A stretch of DNA of 50,080 bases from an uncultured Methanobrevibacter sp. (GCA_902771225.1 CACXWH010000007.1:1-50080), one strand, 5' to 3'; counted from the stretch's first letter, positions 39,127 to 48,455 are shown. A program made the numbers and translations. The notes: generated by a model from the sequence alone, not told the origin.

Positions 39127-39460
39127 ATAACCTACTTATTATTTTTTATTATTTTGTTTATTTGTTATTTAGAAATTTTTATTTTGATTATTGTACAAAT
39201 ATAATTTTAAACTTTGTATATAATTTATTCATTCTTGTTTTTCATGGGATTTTTTAATAAATAGTTGAAGTTTATAGGATAGTTTTTGTTTATTTTTTTA
39301 AAATTCATTAGTAAATTTTCTTTTTTCGTTTAATATCTTGATTTAATATCTTATAGCCTTTTAGAAAACAAATTAGACAAATTTATATATTTCGGTGAAT
39401 AAATGGTTTAATATCGAAGTTTAGCAAAAAAACTTTGAAAATTATTAAAGGTGACAAAAG
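39127..39460. promoter_or_regulatory. Intergenic region with SDR promoter
   Basis: No gene is visible in these 334 bases. Just after pycB lie T-rich runs (TTATTTTTTATTATTTTG) that would suit archaeal oligo-T termination. Near the other end, AAATTTATATATTTC at 39379-39393 is a strong BoxA. With GGTGA at about 39451, this gives the SDR gene a leader of roughly 45-50 bases. Confidence 0.55.
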
Positions 39461-40231
39461 ATGAAAAACTACTTTGACATTAAAGATAAAGTTGCTCTTG
39501 TTACAGGAGCATCTTCAGGTCTTGGTTGGCAAATTGCACAAGCATATGCTAGTCAAGGAGCTAAATTAGCATTATTTGCTAGAAGAGAAGAAAGACTTCA
39601 GGAAAACAAAAAAATATTGGAAGACGAATACGGTGTAGAAGTAATGTATGCTGTAACAGATGTTGGTGACCCAGAAAACATTGCTGAATCTGTTAAAAAA
39701 GTAGTTGATCATTTCGGAAGAATCGATATCCTCGTAACTGCTGCTGGTATGGGTAACAATAAGCCTGTTGTTGACCAAAGTGCTGAAGAATGGGATAGAC
39801 ATATAAGAATCGACTTAAGCGGTGTATACTACACATGTGCTGAAGTGGGTAAAGTAATGATTGAACAAAACTATGGTAAAATCATTAACATTGGTTCAAT
39901 CCACTCCCGTGTAATTTTCCCTGGCGGAGGAATTTCCGCATATTCCTCAGCAAAAGGTGGAGTAATGAACTTAACCAAAAATTTAGCTGTTGAATGGGCT
40001 AAATATAACATTACTGTTAACGCAATTGGTCCTGCAGTATTTGCTACTGAATTAACCACTGAAAGTATTGAAATGGAAGGATTTATGGACTTAATCGCAG
40101 CTTATTGTCCAATGCAAAGACTTGGTGAACCTGGAGAACTCGATGGTCTTGCAATTTACTTTGCATCTGATGCTTCTAGCTTCTGTACTGGTCAATTAGT
40201 TTGTGTAGATGGTGGTTGGACAGCTATTTAA
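39461..40231 (+). CDS. Short-chain dehydrogenase/reductase, gluconate 5-dehydrogenase-like
   Basis: This 256-residue NAD(P)-dependent oxidoreductase has the dinucleotide motif TGASSGLG (15-22), TAAGMGNN at 93-100, Ser146 in NIGS and the catalytic Tyr161 and Lys165 in YSSAK. The C-terminus GQLVCVDGGW is standard. The overall look is of bacterial sugar-acid or polyol SDRs; the substrate is not clear. It stands alone with its own BoxA and a strong hairpin terminator, which suggests separate and possibly high expression. Confidence 0.85.
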   Translation: MKNYFDIKDKVALVTGASSGLGWQIAQAYASQGAKLALFARREERLQENKKILEDEYGVEVMYAVTDVGDPENIAESVKKVVDHFGRIDILVTAAGMGNNKPVVDQSAEEWDRHIRIDLSGVYYTCAEVGKVMIEQNYGKIINIGSIHSRVIFPGGGISAYSSAKGGVMNLTKNLAVEWAKYNITVNAIGPAVFATELTTESIEMEGFMDLIAAYCPMQRLGEPGELDGLAIYFASDASSFCTGQLVCVDGGWTAI

Positions 40232-40268
40232 GTGTAATATCCCATTACACTTTTTTTTCTTTTTTTAT
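40231..40268 (+). terminator. Hairpin plus T-run terminator after SDR gene
   Basis: AGTGTAAT (40231-40238), loop ATCCC, ATTACACT (40244-40251) form a perfect 8-bp stem followed at once by a run of Ts. It looks like a bacterial intrinsic terminator. It lies between convergent SDR and queC genes. Confidence 0.75.
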
Positions 40269-40320
40269 ATGAATTAAATGCGGCAGAGAAAGTATCTGTC
40301 TTAAGTTAAATATTAAAACT

Positions 40321-40998
40321 TTATTTTGTGTATATGGTCAGGTCTTCGATTCCTGCTTTTTTAAACCCTCTTTTTCTTCTCATACAACTTTCACAAACAC
40401 CACAATGATTTTCTGTTCCTTTATAGCAGGAATAACTCAATTCCATTGGAGCATTAAATTCTGCACCTAATTTGACAATTTCGTCCTTATCTAAATCAAT
40501 TGCCGGAGCTTTTATTTCAATGTCTATTGGTGATCCTACTTTAAATAATTCATTGAAACTTTCTAAAAACTCTTTTGAATTGTCTGGAAATGTGTTTGCT
40601 TCTTCTTTGTCCCAGCCAACTATTATGATTTCGGCTCCAATGCTTTCAGCATAAGATGCTGCAATGGATGTAAAGACAGTATTTCTTGCAGGCACCCAAA
40701 CGCTGCTTGCACTTTCACTGGATTTTTCCAAATCATCCAGGTCATTAAAATCAACTTCGGGAATATCTTCAGAAGTATTTAAACTTGAGGTGCTGATTTT
40801 TGCTAACCAATCCAAATCTATTACAGAATGTGAAAACCCCATTTTTTTACAAATTTCTTTGGATGCTTTTAGTTCACGTTTAAAAGCTTTTTGACCATAA
40901 TTAAAGGTTATTGCATGGATTTCATAATCTTTAGCATAAACACTTGATGATACTGTACAGTCAAGCCCTCCAGATAATACTGCAATTGCTTTTTTCAT
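40321..40998 (-). CDS. queC: 7-cyano-7-deazaguanine synthase QueC
   Basis: This 225-residue enzyme makes preQ0 from carboxy-deazaguanine, ATP and ammonia, the precursor of archaeosine in archaeal tRNA. The PP-loop SGGLDCTVSS is at 9-18 and the zinc-binding site CYKGTENHCGVCESCMRRK near the C-terminus has all four cysteines. Its ATG overlaps the larC stop by four bases (ATGA), so the two are translationally coupled. Confidence 0.95.
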   Translation of the reverse strand: MKKAIAVLSGGLDCTVSSSVYAKDYEIHAITFNYGQKAFKRELKASKEICKKMGFSHSVIDLDWLAKISTSSLNTSEDIPEVDFNDLDDLEKSSESASSVWVPARNTVFTSIAASYAESIGAEIIIVGWDKEEANTFPDNSKEFLESFNELFKVGSPIDIEIKAPAIDLDKDEIVKLGAEFNAPMELSYSCYKGTENHCGVCESCMRRKRGFKKAGIEDLTIYTK

Positions 40999-42164
40999 TT
41001 AATCAGCTCCTTAATTTCTCTTAGGCTGAGACCAGTTTCTTCTGCTATTTTTTTCAAATCTTCATATTCCGGTCTTTTGGATATTATTTCGCCATTCACA
41101 TATCCTATTTTGAATGTAACTTCATATTCTTTGTCTTTTATTTCAAATGTTTTTTTAATGAATTCTCTTTTGGCCAGTCCTCTGTGGATATTCGGGGCGA
41201 TTCTAATTCCTAAACTTCCAGTTTCTTTAAAAATTAAGTTGATTAATTTTTCCCGTTTATTTCTTTGGGAAATAATCTTTAATAAACTTCCTTGACGATT
41301 TTTTTTCATTATTATTGGAGTTATTGAAACGTCAGAAGCTCCGGCTTCCAATAGCACATCAAATAGGTATCCGATTTCTTCGCCGGTTAAATGATCGATA
41401 TTTGTCTCTATTACATCAATTTTATCATTTTCACCAATTGAAGATGATTGTATTACTCTTAAAATATTTGGATGTTCAAAATCTTTGCTTCCTGCACCGT
41501 AAGCTACTTTTTCACCTTTAATCAATGGAATGAATTCTTTTATTTCATCACATATCTCAGCGTAAATTGCACAGCCTGTTGGTGTTGCAAGTTCACTTAA
41601 GACAGGTCCGCCTTTAAAATTCAGATCTTTCAGTATTTCTAAAACTGCAGGTGCCGGAACTGGCAGGATTCCATGGGAGGTTTTAACCTGGCCTCCTCCA
41701 ACAGCTATTGGAAGGCCTATTATCTTTTCTTTATCTAAATTCAATGAGTAATATGCCCATACAGAACCGATTATGTCGGCTACCGCATCACTTGCCCCAA
41801 CTTCATGGAAGTGTATTTCTTCTAATGTTTTGCCATGAACTTTTGACTCGGCAATAGCTATTCTTTTAAATATATTTATGGATGTTTTTTTAACATCTTC
41901 ATCTAAATCAAGAGCATTTATTTTATCGACTAATTCATTATAATAAACATGACTATTTTTATCAAGCATTTCAACATGACAATACATAGCAGCAATGCCC
42001 TGTTTATCAATTTTTTTAAAATTTACATTAATCTTCCCAACAATTTGTGCGGATTTTTCCATAATTTCTTTCAGCTTATTTTTATCAGCACCTAAATCAA
42101 CTAATGCTGCTATTATCATGTTTCCGGATATTCCACTTGATTGCGGGTCTATAATGATTGTCAT
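40995..42164 (-). CDS. larC: Nickel pincer cofactor biosynthesis protein LarC
   Basis: This 389-residue protein of the former DUF111 family inserts nickel into the pyridinium dithiocarboxylate cofactor used by LarA-type racemases. IIDPQSSGISGNMIIAALVD at the start, EEIHFHEVGASDAVADIIG with its His residues, and IETNIDHLTGEEIGYLFDVL are diagnostic. No larA, larB or larE is in the window, so the cofactor user is unknown. It is the first gene of a two-gene unit with queC. Confidence 0.9.
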   Translation of the reverse strand: MTIIIDPQSSGISGNMIIAALVDLGADKNKLKEIMEKSAQIVGKINVNFKKIDKQGIAAMYCHVEMLDKNSHVYYNELVDKINALDLDEDVKKTSINIFKRIAIAESKVHGKTLEEIHFHEVGASDAVADIIGSVWAYYSLNLDKEKIIGLPIAVGGGQVKTSHGILPVPAPAVLEILKDLNFKGGPVLSELATPTGCAIYAEICDEIKEFIPLIKGEKVAYGAGSKDFEHPNILRVIQSSSIGENDKIDVIETNIDHLTGEEIGYLFDVLLEAGASDVSITPIIMKKNRQGSLLKIISQRNKREKLINLIFKETGSLGIRIAPNIHRGLAKREFIKKTFEIKDKEYEVTFKIGYVNGEIISKRPEYEDLKKIAEETGLSLREIKELIK

Positions 42165-42390
42165 TAATAATTGCTCCTAAAATTTAATTATTCATATAAA
42201 CATTTAATAATAGTTTTGTTTAAATAGTATTAATAGTATTGGTGATTTTAACTTAGTTTGAAAAGCAATTTTTAGAAATTTCCCATACAGATTACTCTTT
42301 AAATTAAAAAATTAATATGGATATTAAATTTAATAGAATAATCTTTTAACATTGGTGAAATAATCCCTATTGCAGTTTTAAGGTGAAAAT

Positions 42391-43434
42391 ATGAATAGAA
42401 TAAATGTTTTAGAAAAGGATTATGCTGTTTTTATAAATAATCCTGATCTTTTTTTGGCAATCAGTGATTTTACTGTTGGGGGCGGAGTCAGCATTGCTGA
42501 AAATGTAAATATCATGAAATCAAAAAAAACATTGGAATCTGTTAAAGAATCATTTAATCAGGAAAAAAGAAAATATATTGCCCAGGAAGCCGAATCTTTA
42601 AATTATTTTAAAAAATTTTATAAAAATATTGGTATTTACACATTCATGGAGAATGATGTGATTATTCAAGATTTCACCGATAAATTACAAGTTGCAAATT
42701 CATCAAAAGGATTCAGGGATGCTAAAATTGATATAAGCCATATTATTTATATAAATAAAGTTTTATCTAAAAAAGATTTGCTTGAAGTTTATAAAAGAGT
42801 TACAAAAACCAAAGCAAAATATTTGGCCAGTTTAAATTTACCTCTTCATATTAATAATATTTTTAATACTAATGATTTTTTAGCTGTTTTGTGTAATGTC
42901 CCTAAAAATGAAGAGGAAAATTTTAATCAAATTGATTTTGATGAGTTGAATATAGAAAATATAATCATAGAAACTATTGATGAAGCATTAAAAAGATTAG
43001 AATTAACATTTGGAATTCTTGATTATCTGGTTTCACAAGGAATATTGATTGGAGATTTGATTGAAGCAGGAATGGAGTTGCTTGAAGGTGTTGAGATAAC
43101 AGAAGAACTCAATAAAAAAATGGAAGCTCAATTATTAAAAGCATTATCCGATATTGATGTAATTACTTTATTAATGGCTGCAATAAGAACTGAACAAGAC
43201 TTTGCAGATAATAGAATACGTGAAATTGATGAAAATGTGAATTCGGCTCATTTGTATTCTGATGAAGTTTTAGGTTTGGCTATTTCAAATCATATTGCTG
43301 GAACTAAAGCAATATTTAATTTTAAACGTTATTGTGAAGCCAAACCTGGAATAATTTATGGACTTCCTCCAATATTGGATGATGTCTTTGCTGGATTGAT
43401 TGCAGGTTGCATGTCTAAAATTTTTGAGGAATAA
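42391..43434 (+). CDS. cbiS: Probable CbiS: adenosylcobinamide amidohydrolase / alpha-ribazole phosphatase fusion
   Basis: This 347-residue protein appears to join two corrinoid-salvage domains. The C-terminal part (about 205-347) ends with ISNHIAGTKAIFNFKRYCEA, then GLPPILDDVFAGLIAG, a CobZ/PgpA-type phosphatase signature. The N-terminal part resembles CbiZ only weakly: LAISDFTVGGGVSIAENVNI may match the CbiZ opening and LPLHINNIFNTNDFLAVL its end, but the region is short and divergent. CbiS fusions of this order are known from Methanopyrus. cobS two bases downstream makes the role in cobamide assembly likely. Confidence 0.7.
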   Translation: MNRINVLEKDYAVFINNPDLFLAISDFTVGGGVSIAENVNIMKSKKTLESVKESFNQEKRKYIAQEAESLNYFKKFYKNIGIYTFMENDVIIQDFTDKLQVANSSKGFRDAKIDISHIIYINKVLSKKDLLEVYKRVTKTKAKYLASLNLPLHINNIFNTNDFLAVLCNVPKNEEENFNQIDFDELNIENIIIETIDEALKRLELTFGILDYLVSQGILIGDLIEAGMELLEGVEITEELNKKMEAQLLKALSDIDVITLLMAAIRTEQDFADNRIREIDENVNSAHLYSDEVLGLAISNHIAGTKAIFNFKRYCEAKPGIIYGLPPILDDVFAGLIAGCMSKIFEE

Positions 43435-43436
43435 AT

Positions 43437-44219
43437 ATGGAAGATGATAGTTACTTTGAAGAGGAAGAATTTTCACCATTAAAGTCTATTTTAGGTCTTT
43501 TAACCTTTTCAACAATACTGCCGATTAATGTTTTCACATCAATCGAATGCATGACTAAGTTAACTTGGGTTTGGCCTTTTTTACATTTATTTATAGGGAT
43601 TTTAGCAGCAATCTGTGGATATGTTTCTTTAAATTTACTGCATTTAAATCCTTTTTTTACTTCAGTAATTGTTTATGCATTTTTAATGATAATAACTGGT
43701 TATAATCATTTGGATGGTGTAATGGACATGGCTGATGGGGTAATGGTTCATGGCAGTCCTGAACGTAAAATAGATGTAATGAAAGACTCATCAGTTGGTG
43801 CCGGTGGAGTTGCAACATTATTTTTAGTTGCTTGTTTAACAATTGCTGGAATTTATAATATTTTAGATTATAATTTTATATTTGGAATTATAATTTGTGA
43901 AATGCTTGCTAAAACATCTTTAATAACTACAGCATTATTGTCCAAACCTTTAACTCCAGGAATTGGAAGTTATTTTATAAAAGAAACTAATCCTCCAAAT
44001 TATTTTTTATCAACATTTCTTGTGGGATGTATTGCATTTTTATTGGGAGGCTATGTTGGAATTATTGGAGTTGTTGGCGCAATCGTTTCAGGTTTAATTA
44101 TTGCGGTTATTGCAAGACGTAATTTTGTTTTAGCTAATGGCGATGTTTTAGGAATGAGTAATGAAGTTGGACGATTAATGGCTTTGCTTTTCATGTCAAT
44201 AGCCCTATATTATTTATAA
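43437..44219 (+). CDS. cobS: Adenosylcobinamide-GDP ribazoletransferase CobS
   Basis: This 260-residue membrane enzyme joins adenosylcobinamide-GDP to alpha-ribazole (or its phosphate), completing the lower ligand of the cobamide that serves methyltransferases. NHLDGVMDMADGVMVHG holds the metal-binding acidic residues, and KIDVMKDSSVGAGGVATLF follows as in the family. About six hydrophobic segments are visible. GAGGAATAA, overlapping the cbiS stop, is the ribosome binding site. Confidence 0.92.
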   Translation: MEDDSYFEEEEFSPLKSILGLLTFSTILPINVFTSIECMTKLTWVWPFLHLFIGILAAICGYVSLNLLHLNPFFTSVIVYAFLMIITGYNHLDGVMDMADGVMVHGSPERKIDVMKDSSVGAGGVATLFLVACLTIAGIYNILDYNFIFGIIICEMLAKTSLITTALLSKPLTPGIGSYFIKETNPPNYFLSTFLVGCIAFLLGGYVGIIGVVGAIVSGLIIAVIARRNFVLANGDVLGMSNEVGRLMALLFMSIALYYL

Positions 44220-44230
44220 ATGGTGATAAA

Positions 44231-44770
44231 ATGAATGTTAATGTTTTAAGATTAGATCATAGATTAAAAAGAGATACACGTATTACTACTCATGTTTGTT
44301 TAACTGCCCGTGCATTTGGAGCAAGTAAAATCTACCTTGCAGGTGAGGAAGACAATAAATTAATGGAAAATGTACGTGATACAGCTAAAAGATTTGGGGG
44401 TAACTTTGAAATTGAACATACTGATTCTTACATGGGAGTTATTAATCAATGGAAAAAGAATGGCGGGAAAATAGTTCATCTAACAATGTACGGTTCACAG
44501 GCTCATGAAATAGCTCCTGAAATAAGAGAAGATGGGAGTGATATTTTAATCATTGTCGGAGGTTCAAAAGTTCCTGGTAAAGTGTATAAAGCTGCAGATT
44601 GGAATGTGTCAGTTACAACACAGCCTCACTCAGAAGTATCATCTCTTGCCGTATTTCAACATTTATTGATGGATGGCAGTGAATTTGATTTGGAATTTGA
44701 AAATCCGGTTTTAGAAGTAATTCCTACTGCTCATGGTAAAAATGTAAACATTCATGATGAAAACCGTTAA
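44231..44770 (+). CDS. trm56: tRNA (cytidine(56)-2'-O)-methyltransferase, aTrm56
   Basis: This 179-residue archaeal SPOUT enzyme methylates the 2'-OH of C56 in the T-loop of tRNA. VLRLDHRLKRDTRITTHVCL opens as in the family, and the knot region has HLTMYGSQ and LIIVGGSKVPGKVY, followed by VSVTTQPHSEVSSLAVF. GGTGATA lies just upstream. It follows cobS by 11 bases. Its stop overlaps that of the convergent DUF763 gene by four bases. Confidence 0.92.
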   Translation: MNVNVLRLDHRLKRDTRITTHVCLTARAFGASKIYLAGEEDNKLMENVRDTAKRFGGNFEIEHTDSYMGVINQWKKNGGKIVHLTMYGSQAHEIAPEIREDGSDILIIVGGSKVPGKVYKAADWNVSVTTQPHSEVSSLAVFQHLLMDGSEFDLEFENPVLEVIPTAHGKNVNIHDENR

Positions 44771-45861
44771 GCTATGAAATCATCTAACCGTTTTATAGCT
44801 TTTAATTTTTCGTCTTTTTTTATTCTGGCTTGGTCAAGAGCATCTTTTATGGTTTGAATAGAATTATCATAAACTTCTTTATCAACAGGATATGGAAAAC
44901 CGTCTTTTCCTCCATGTGTAAAGCTATATTTAACAGGATCTTTCCAACTTGCAGGTTCACCATAAACCAAATCAGATATTAAAGCAAGAGCCCTTATCTT
45001 TTTGGGACCTATTCCCTGAAGTAAAATTAACTCTTCATAATTTTCGGGCTGTATTTCCCAGGCATTTTTTAAAACTTCAAACTCTTTATCTGTAATATCC
45101 ATATCAAGTACGGGGTGATGGGAAGGCATTGTAAAGTCTTCCAAAAGCATCTGATTATCCTTTCTTTTAAAATATTGTCTTAAATGGTCAGGATTATCAT
45201 TAATCAAATCAACACTAATTTTTTGAGCGGATTTGCTTTCTTTATCAGTCATATTGAGTGTCTGTGGTGTTTTCAAATCGCAAGATATTCCGCTATGTGG
45301 ATCTAGGAGTAAATCATCGACTTCTTCACCCATCCAGTGATAACGGCGAGCATATTTATTGTCTGTATTCATTCCCTGCTGAACTACTGCCCAATCTCCT
45401 TTTTCAGTTACAAAAAAATTATGCTGATATAATGTATAGCCGTCCTGAATACAGGAATTATCAATTTTAGCAGATAATTTGCTGGTTTCTATTAATTTTT
45501 CAGTAGTTTTTGTTTTCAAGTTAAAAATATCTCCTGCATGAGCAATACCTTCAGGAGTTTTACGAGATTTGGCGCCTTTACCACCACTTAAATAAATCCC
45601 ATGCTCTTCAGGGGATAAGGATTCTTTTAAAGCACCCATTGTTGTAGTTGTTGTTCCGGATGAATGCCAATCAAAACCTAAAACACAAGAAAATGCCTGA
45701 AACCAATAAGGATTAGAAATTCTTCTAATAAATTCATTTAAACTGTATTCTTCAATGATAACTGAAGTTAATGCACCTGACAGCTCAACCATTCTGGAAA
45801 ATAACCATCTTGGAGGGTGACCTCCGTGTAGTGGTAAATTTACTGCTCCCCTTCTTTGCAT
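44767..45861 (-). CDS. DUF763 family protein
   Basis: This 364-residue protein belongs to DUF763, of unknown function. MQRRGAVNLPLHGGHPPRWL at the start and GFDWHSSGTTTTTMGALKES are the family signatures; the helical ILLQGIGPKKIRALALIS segment looks like a helix-hairpin-helix DNA-binding element. A role with nucleic acids is therefore only an inference. The gene has its own promoter with the TATA box about 27 bases from the ATG, which suggests a leaderless transcript. Confidence 0.8.
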   Translation of the reverse strand: MQRRGAVNLPLHGGHPPRWLFSRMVELSGALTSVIIEEYSLNEFIRRISNPYWFQAFSCVLGFDWHSSGTTTTTMGALKESLSPEEHGIYLSGGKGAKSRKTPEGIAHAGDIFNLKTKTTEKLIETSKLSAKIDNSCIQDGYTLYQHNFFVTEKGDWAVVQQGMNTDNKYARRYHWMGEEVDDLLLDPHSGISCDLKTPQTLNMTDKESKSAQKISVDLINDNPDHLRQYFKRKDNQMLLEDFTMPSHHPVLDMDITDKEFEVLKNAWEIQPENYEELILLQGIGPKKIRALALISDLVYGEPASWKDPVKYSFTHGGKDGFPYPVDKEVYDNSIQTIKDALDQARIKKDEKLKAIKRLDDFIA

Positions 45862-45880
45862 GAATTATAATTTAATGTTA

Positions 45881-45896
45881 TTTATTTATAAAAATA
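45881..45896 (-). promoter_or_regulatory. BoxA of DUF763 gene, probable leaderless transcript
   Basis: On the minus strand TATTTTTATAAATAAA is centred about 27 bases before the ATG at 45861. This is the usual TATA-to-start-site distance, and there is no ribosome binding site in between. Confidence 0.5.
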
Positions 45897-46004
45897 TGGT
45901 GAGAGCACCTGACAAGTATTCAAAACAAAACTTTAATAAGTAGTATAATATATAATTATTAATGTTATAATGTTTATCAATTTATTATAGGAGCGTTATT
46001 ATTT

Positions 46005-46739
46005 ATGGCAATTAAAGATGGCGATTTTGTTCGCGTAAATTTTACTGGTAAAATTAAAGAAACTGACGATGTATTTGATACTACTTATGATGAAATAGCT
46101 CAAGAAGCTGAAATTTTTGATGAAAATAAAACTTATAAACCAATTCCTATTGTAGTTGGGGGAAATCATTTATTACCTGCTATTGAAAAAGAAATTGTTG
46201 GACTTGATGCTGGAGACCGTAAAACTGTAGAAGTTGACAGTGAAAACGGATTTGGTCCTCGTGATCCAAAAGCAATACAATTAATACCAATGAAAGAATT
46301 CAAAAAACAAGGTATGACCCCATATCCTGGTATGAGAATTTCCGCTGAAGGCGGAGAAGGAAAAATCTTAACAGTTAACGGCGGAAGAGTAAAAGTGGAT
46401 TTCAACCACCCATTAGCAGGTAAAGACTTAGTTTATGATGTCGAAGTAACTGAAATCATTGATGAGCCTGAAGAAAAAATCAAAAGTATGATTGAGTTAC
46501 ATTATAGTAATCCTAATGTAGATTTAGACAAAACTGAAATTTCCATTGAAGACGGTATTGTTAACATCCAATTAGACGAAATGGCTAAATTCGATCAACA
46601 ATCTTACATGGATGTTACCTTTGCAAGATTCAGAATAGCTAAAGACATTTGGGAAAACATTGAAGAAGTCACCAAAGTTAATTTCGTTGATGCTTTCGAA
46701 AAAAGAGAAGAAACTGATGAAGAAGAAGATGAAGAATAG
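46005..46739 (+). CDS. FKBP-type peptidyl-prolyl isomerase, archaeal long form
   Basis: This 244-residue cytoplasmic folding helper catalyses proline isomerization. The N-terminal FKBP core has DGDFVRVNFTGKIKE, then PIPIVVGGNHLLPAIEKEIV and NGFGPRDPKAIQLIP. A SlyD-like insert-in-flap domain lies near 85-130. A C-terminal archaeal extension ends in an acidic tail (EETDEEEDEE). The length is usual for long archaeal FKBPs. AGGAG precedes the ATG by several bases, and TATA-like sequence lies at about 45943-45958. Confidence 0.92.
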   Translation: MAIKDGDFVRVNFTGKIKETDDVFDTTYDEIAQEAEIFDENKTYKPIPIVVGGNHLLPAIEKEIVGLDAGDRKTVEVDSENGFGPRDPKAIQLIPMKEFKKQGMTPYPGMRISAEGGEGKILTVNGGRVKVDFNHPLAGKDLVYDVEVTEIIDEPEEKIKSMIELHYSNPNVDLDKTEISIEDGIVNIQLDEMAKFDQQSYMDVTFARFRIAKDIWENIEEVTKVNFVDAFEKREETDEEEDEE

Positions 46740-46767
46740 ATTTTCTTCCTCTTAATATTTAATTCTA

Positions 46768-46804
46768 TGAGTTATTTTTAAAATAACTCACAAAACTTTT
46801 TTTA
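46768..46804. terminator. Hairpin terminator between FKBP and ABC permease
   Basis: TGAGTTATTTT (46768-46778), one T, AAAATAACTCA (46780-46790) form a perfect 11-base inverted repeat. A CTTTTTTT run follows on the plus strand at 46797-46804. It overlaps the last codons of the convergent permease gene. Confidence 0.65.
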
Positions 46805-47519
46805 GATTACAACATCCTTTTTGGTAAAGTGAAACGGCTAAACCAATCAGGAATGTTACTAAAATAATACCATAAGACACCATAATGTTTGCACCATATT
46901 TTGCTATCTCGCCTGATGCGATTAGATATGGACATACCCAGGGTACAAATGGAGCCCAATTCTGGCCGTATACCATTATGTTAATTAATGATAAGGTAGC
47001 TCCGCCAACCATTGCAGGAACCATATTTGTTATTAATAATGAAATGAATACAAATGGGGAAAATGTTAAAAATAACAAAACGTTTGCTAATAGAAGTTGG
47101 CTAAAGCTAGTTATAATTAGTTTTAAAGTTAATCCCTCAAGGCCTGCAATAAAACCGAATATTAGTGTGGATAAGCTTGTAACTACAGTTAATATTACAA
47201 TCCATACTAAAAACATTATGTATTTGGATATTAAGAATTTTTCCCTGGATATTGGAATAGTCAGCATTGTCTTTAATGTATGTTCGCTATATTCTCTGCC
47301 GAATAGGTAAGATATGATTATTGCAAAGATGAGAACTGCAAACATTGCGGACATATACATATTTACATTTGTGAATAATGCTTCAAAGCTGTGGCCTTCA
47401 TCAAATGCAGTAACTGCAATAAACATTAATAATGGTGGAAGAATCGCTCCCATTAAACTTAACAAAAATATTTTTGATCTTTTTAGTTTTAAAAATTCCA
47501 TTTGAATAAATGTTATCAT
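46788..47519 (-). CDS. ABC-2 type transporter permease
   Basis: This 243-residue membrane protein has six hydrophobic segments, starting FLKLKRSKIFLLSLMGAILP, and the EYSEHTLKTMLTIPISREKF loop typical of ABC-2 export permeases of the bacteriocin/lantibiotic-immunity and antibiotic-export type. AGGTGATTTC precedes the ATG. It is encoded right after its ATPase, with 15 bases between. Confidence 0.88.
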   Translation of the reverse strand: MITFIQMEFLKLKRSKIFLLSLMGAILPPLLMFIAVTAFDEGHSFEALFTNVNMYMSAMFAVLIFAIIISYLFGREYSEHTLKTMLTIPISREKFLISKYIMFLVWIVILTVVTSLSTLIFGFIAGLEGLTLKLIITSFSQLLLANVLLFLTFSPFVFISLLITNMVPAMVGGATLSLINIMVYGQNWAPFVPWVCPYLIASGEIAKYGANIMVSYGIILVTFLIGLAVSLYQKGCCNLKKVL

Positions 47520-47534
47520 GAAATCACCTGAAAA

Positions 47535-48455
47535 TTAATTATTGGATACAAATCTTGTAAAAAAGTCTTCCAAATTTTCTTCACATAGATTTACTTTTTT
47601 CACATCAATTCCTGCACTAACAAATAATGCATTAATTTTATCTCGCATTTCTAAGTTGGAGTATAAATGAATTATCCCTTCTTTTGTAATGGTAAAGTCC
47701 TTATTTGCTTTAAGCCCTATTTTTTCAAGAAGTTCAACAGCCCTATAACCGTCAGATAATTCAAATTCAACAAATTTATTTAATCGATTGTGTAATTCTT
47801 CTTTTGGAATTTCCTCAATTAATATGCCGTTATCCATAATGCCTATAACATCTGCGATGTTTTCTATTTCACTTAGGATGTGGCTTGATATTAAAATTGT
47901 TATTCCATATTCGTGTGATAGCCGTTTAAGCAGTGTCCTAATTTCTTTAATTCCAAAAGGATCAAGGCCATTAATTGGTTCATCTAAAATTAATAATTCT
48001 GGATTGTGCATAATGGCTGCAGCTATTCCCAAGCGCTGTTTCATGCCCAATGAGAAATCTTTAAATTTTTTAGATTTTGAGTTTTCTAGATTTACCATTT
48101 CAAGAACTAGATTAATATTTTGGGGATAAAAATCTTTTCTCAGCTTTGATATAATTTTCAGATTTTCGTATGCGGTTAAATTTTCGTAAAATCCCGGAGT
48201 TTCAATAATTGATCCTATGTTTGAGTATATTTCTTTTGTATATTTTTTAGAGTTTTTTCCGAAAAGGTATATTTCTCCGCTGGTGGGATATGCAAGATTT
48301 AACAGCATGCACATTGTTGTGGTTTTTCCAGCTCCATTTTTTCCCAAAAGACCGTAAATTTTTCCTTTTTCGACATGCATATTGATTGAATCTACTACTG
48401 TATTATTGTAATATATTTTTGACAAATTATTTGTTTCGATAATGTATTCTACCAT
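47535..48455 (-). CDS. ABC transporter ATP-binding protein
   Basis: This 306-residue ATPase powers the adjacent ABC-2 permease. Walker A GKNGAGKTT is at 38-46, the signature LGMKQRLGIA lies near 135, and Walker B with LLILDEPINGLDP follows. The C-terminal part (SNLEMRDKINALFVSAG) is as in bacitracin/lantibiotic exporters (BcrA-like). I prefer the ATG at 48455, since GGGAGA lies just before it; an ATG at 48470 would add five residues. The substrate is unknown. Confidence 0.9.
   Translation of the reverse strand: MVEYIIETNNLSKIYYNNTVVDSINMHVEKGKIYGLLGKNGAGKTTTMCMLLNLAYPTSGEIYLFGKNSKKYTKEIYSNIGSIIETPGFYENLTAYENLKIISKLRKDFYPQNINLVLEMVNLENSKSKKFKDFSLGMKQRLGIAAAIMHNPELLILDEPINGLDPFGIKEIRTLLKRLSHEYGITILISSHILSEIENIADVIGIMDNGILIEEIPKEELHNRLNKFVEFELSDGYRAVELLEKIGLKANKDFTITKEGIIHLYSNLEMRDKINALFVSAGIDVKKVNLCEENLEDFFTRFVSNN

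Noticed and set aside
46788-48455. The ABC exporter as part of the NRPS system
   Set aside because: It is more than 25 kb away with housekeeping genes in between, so a functional link has no support from position.
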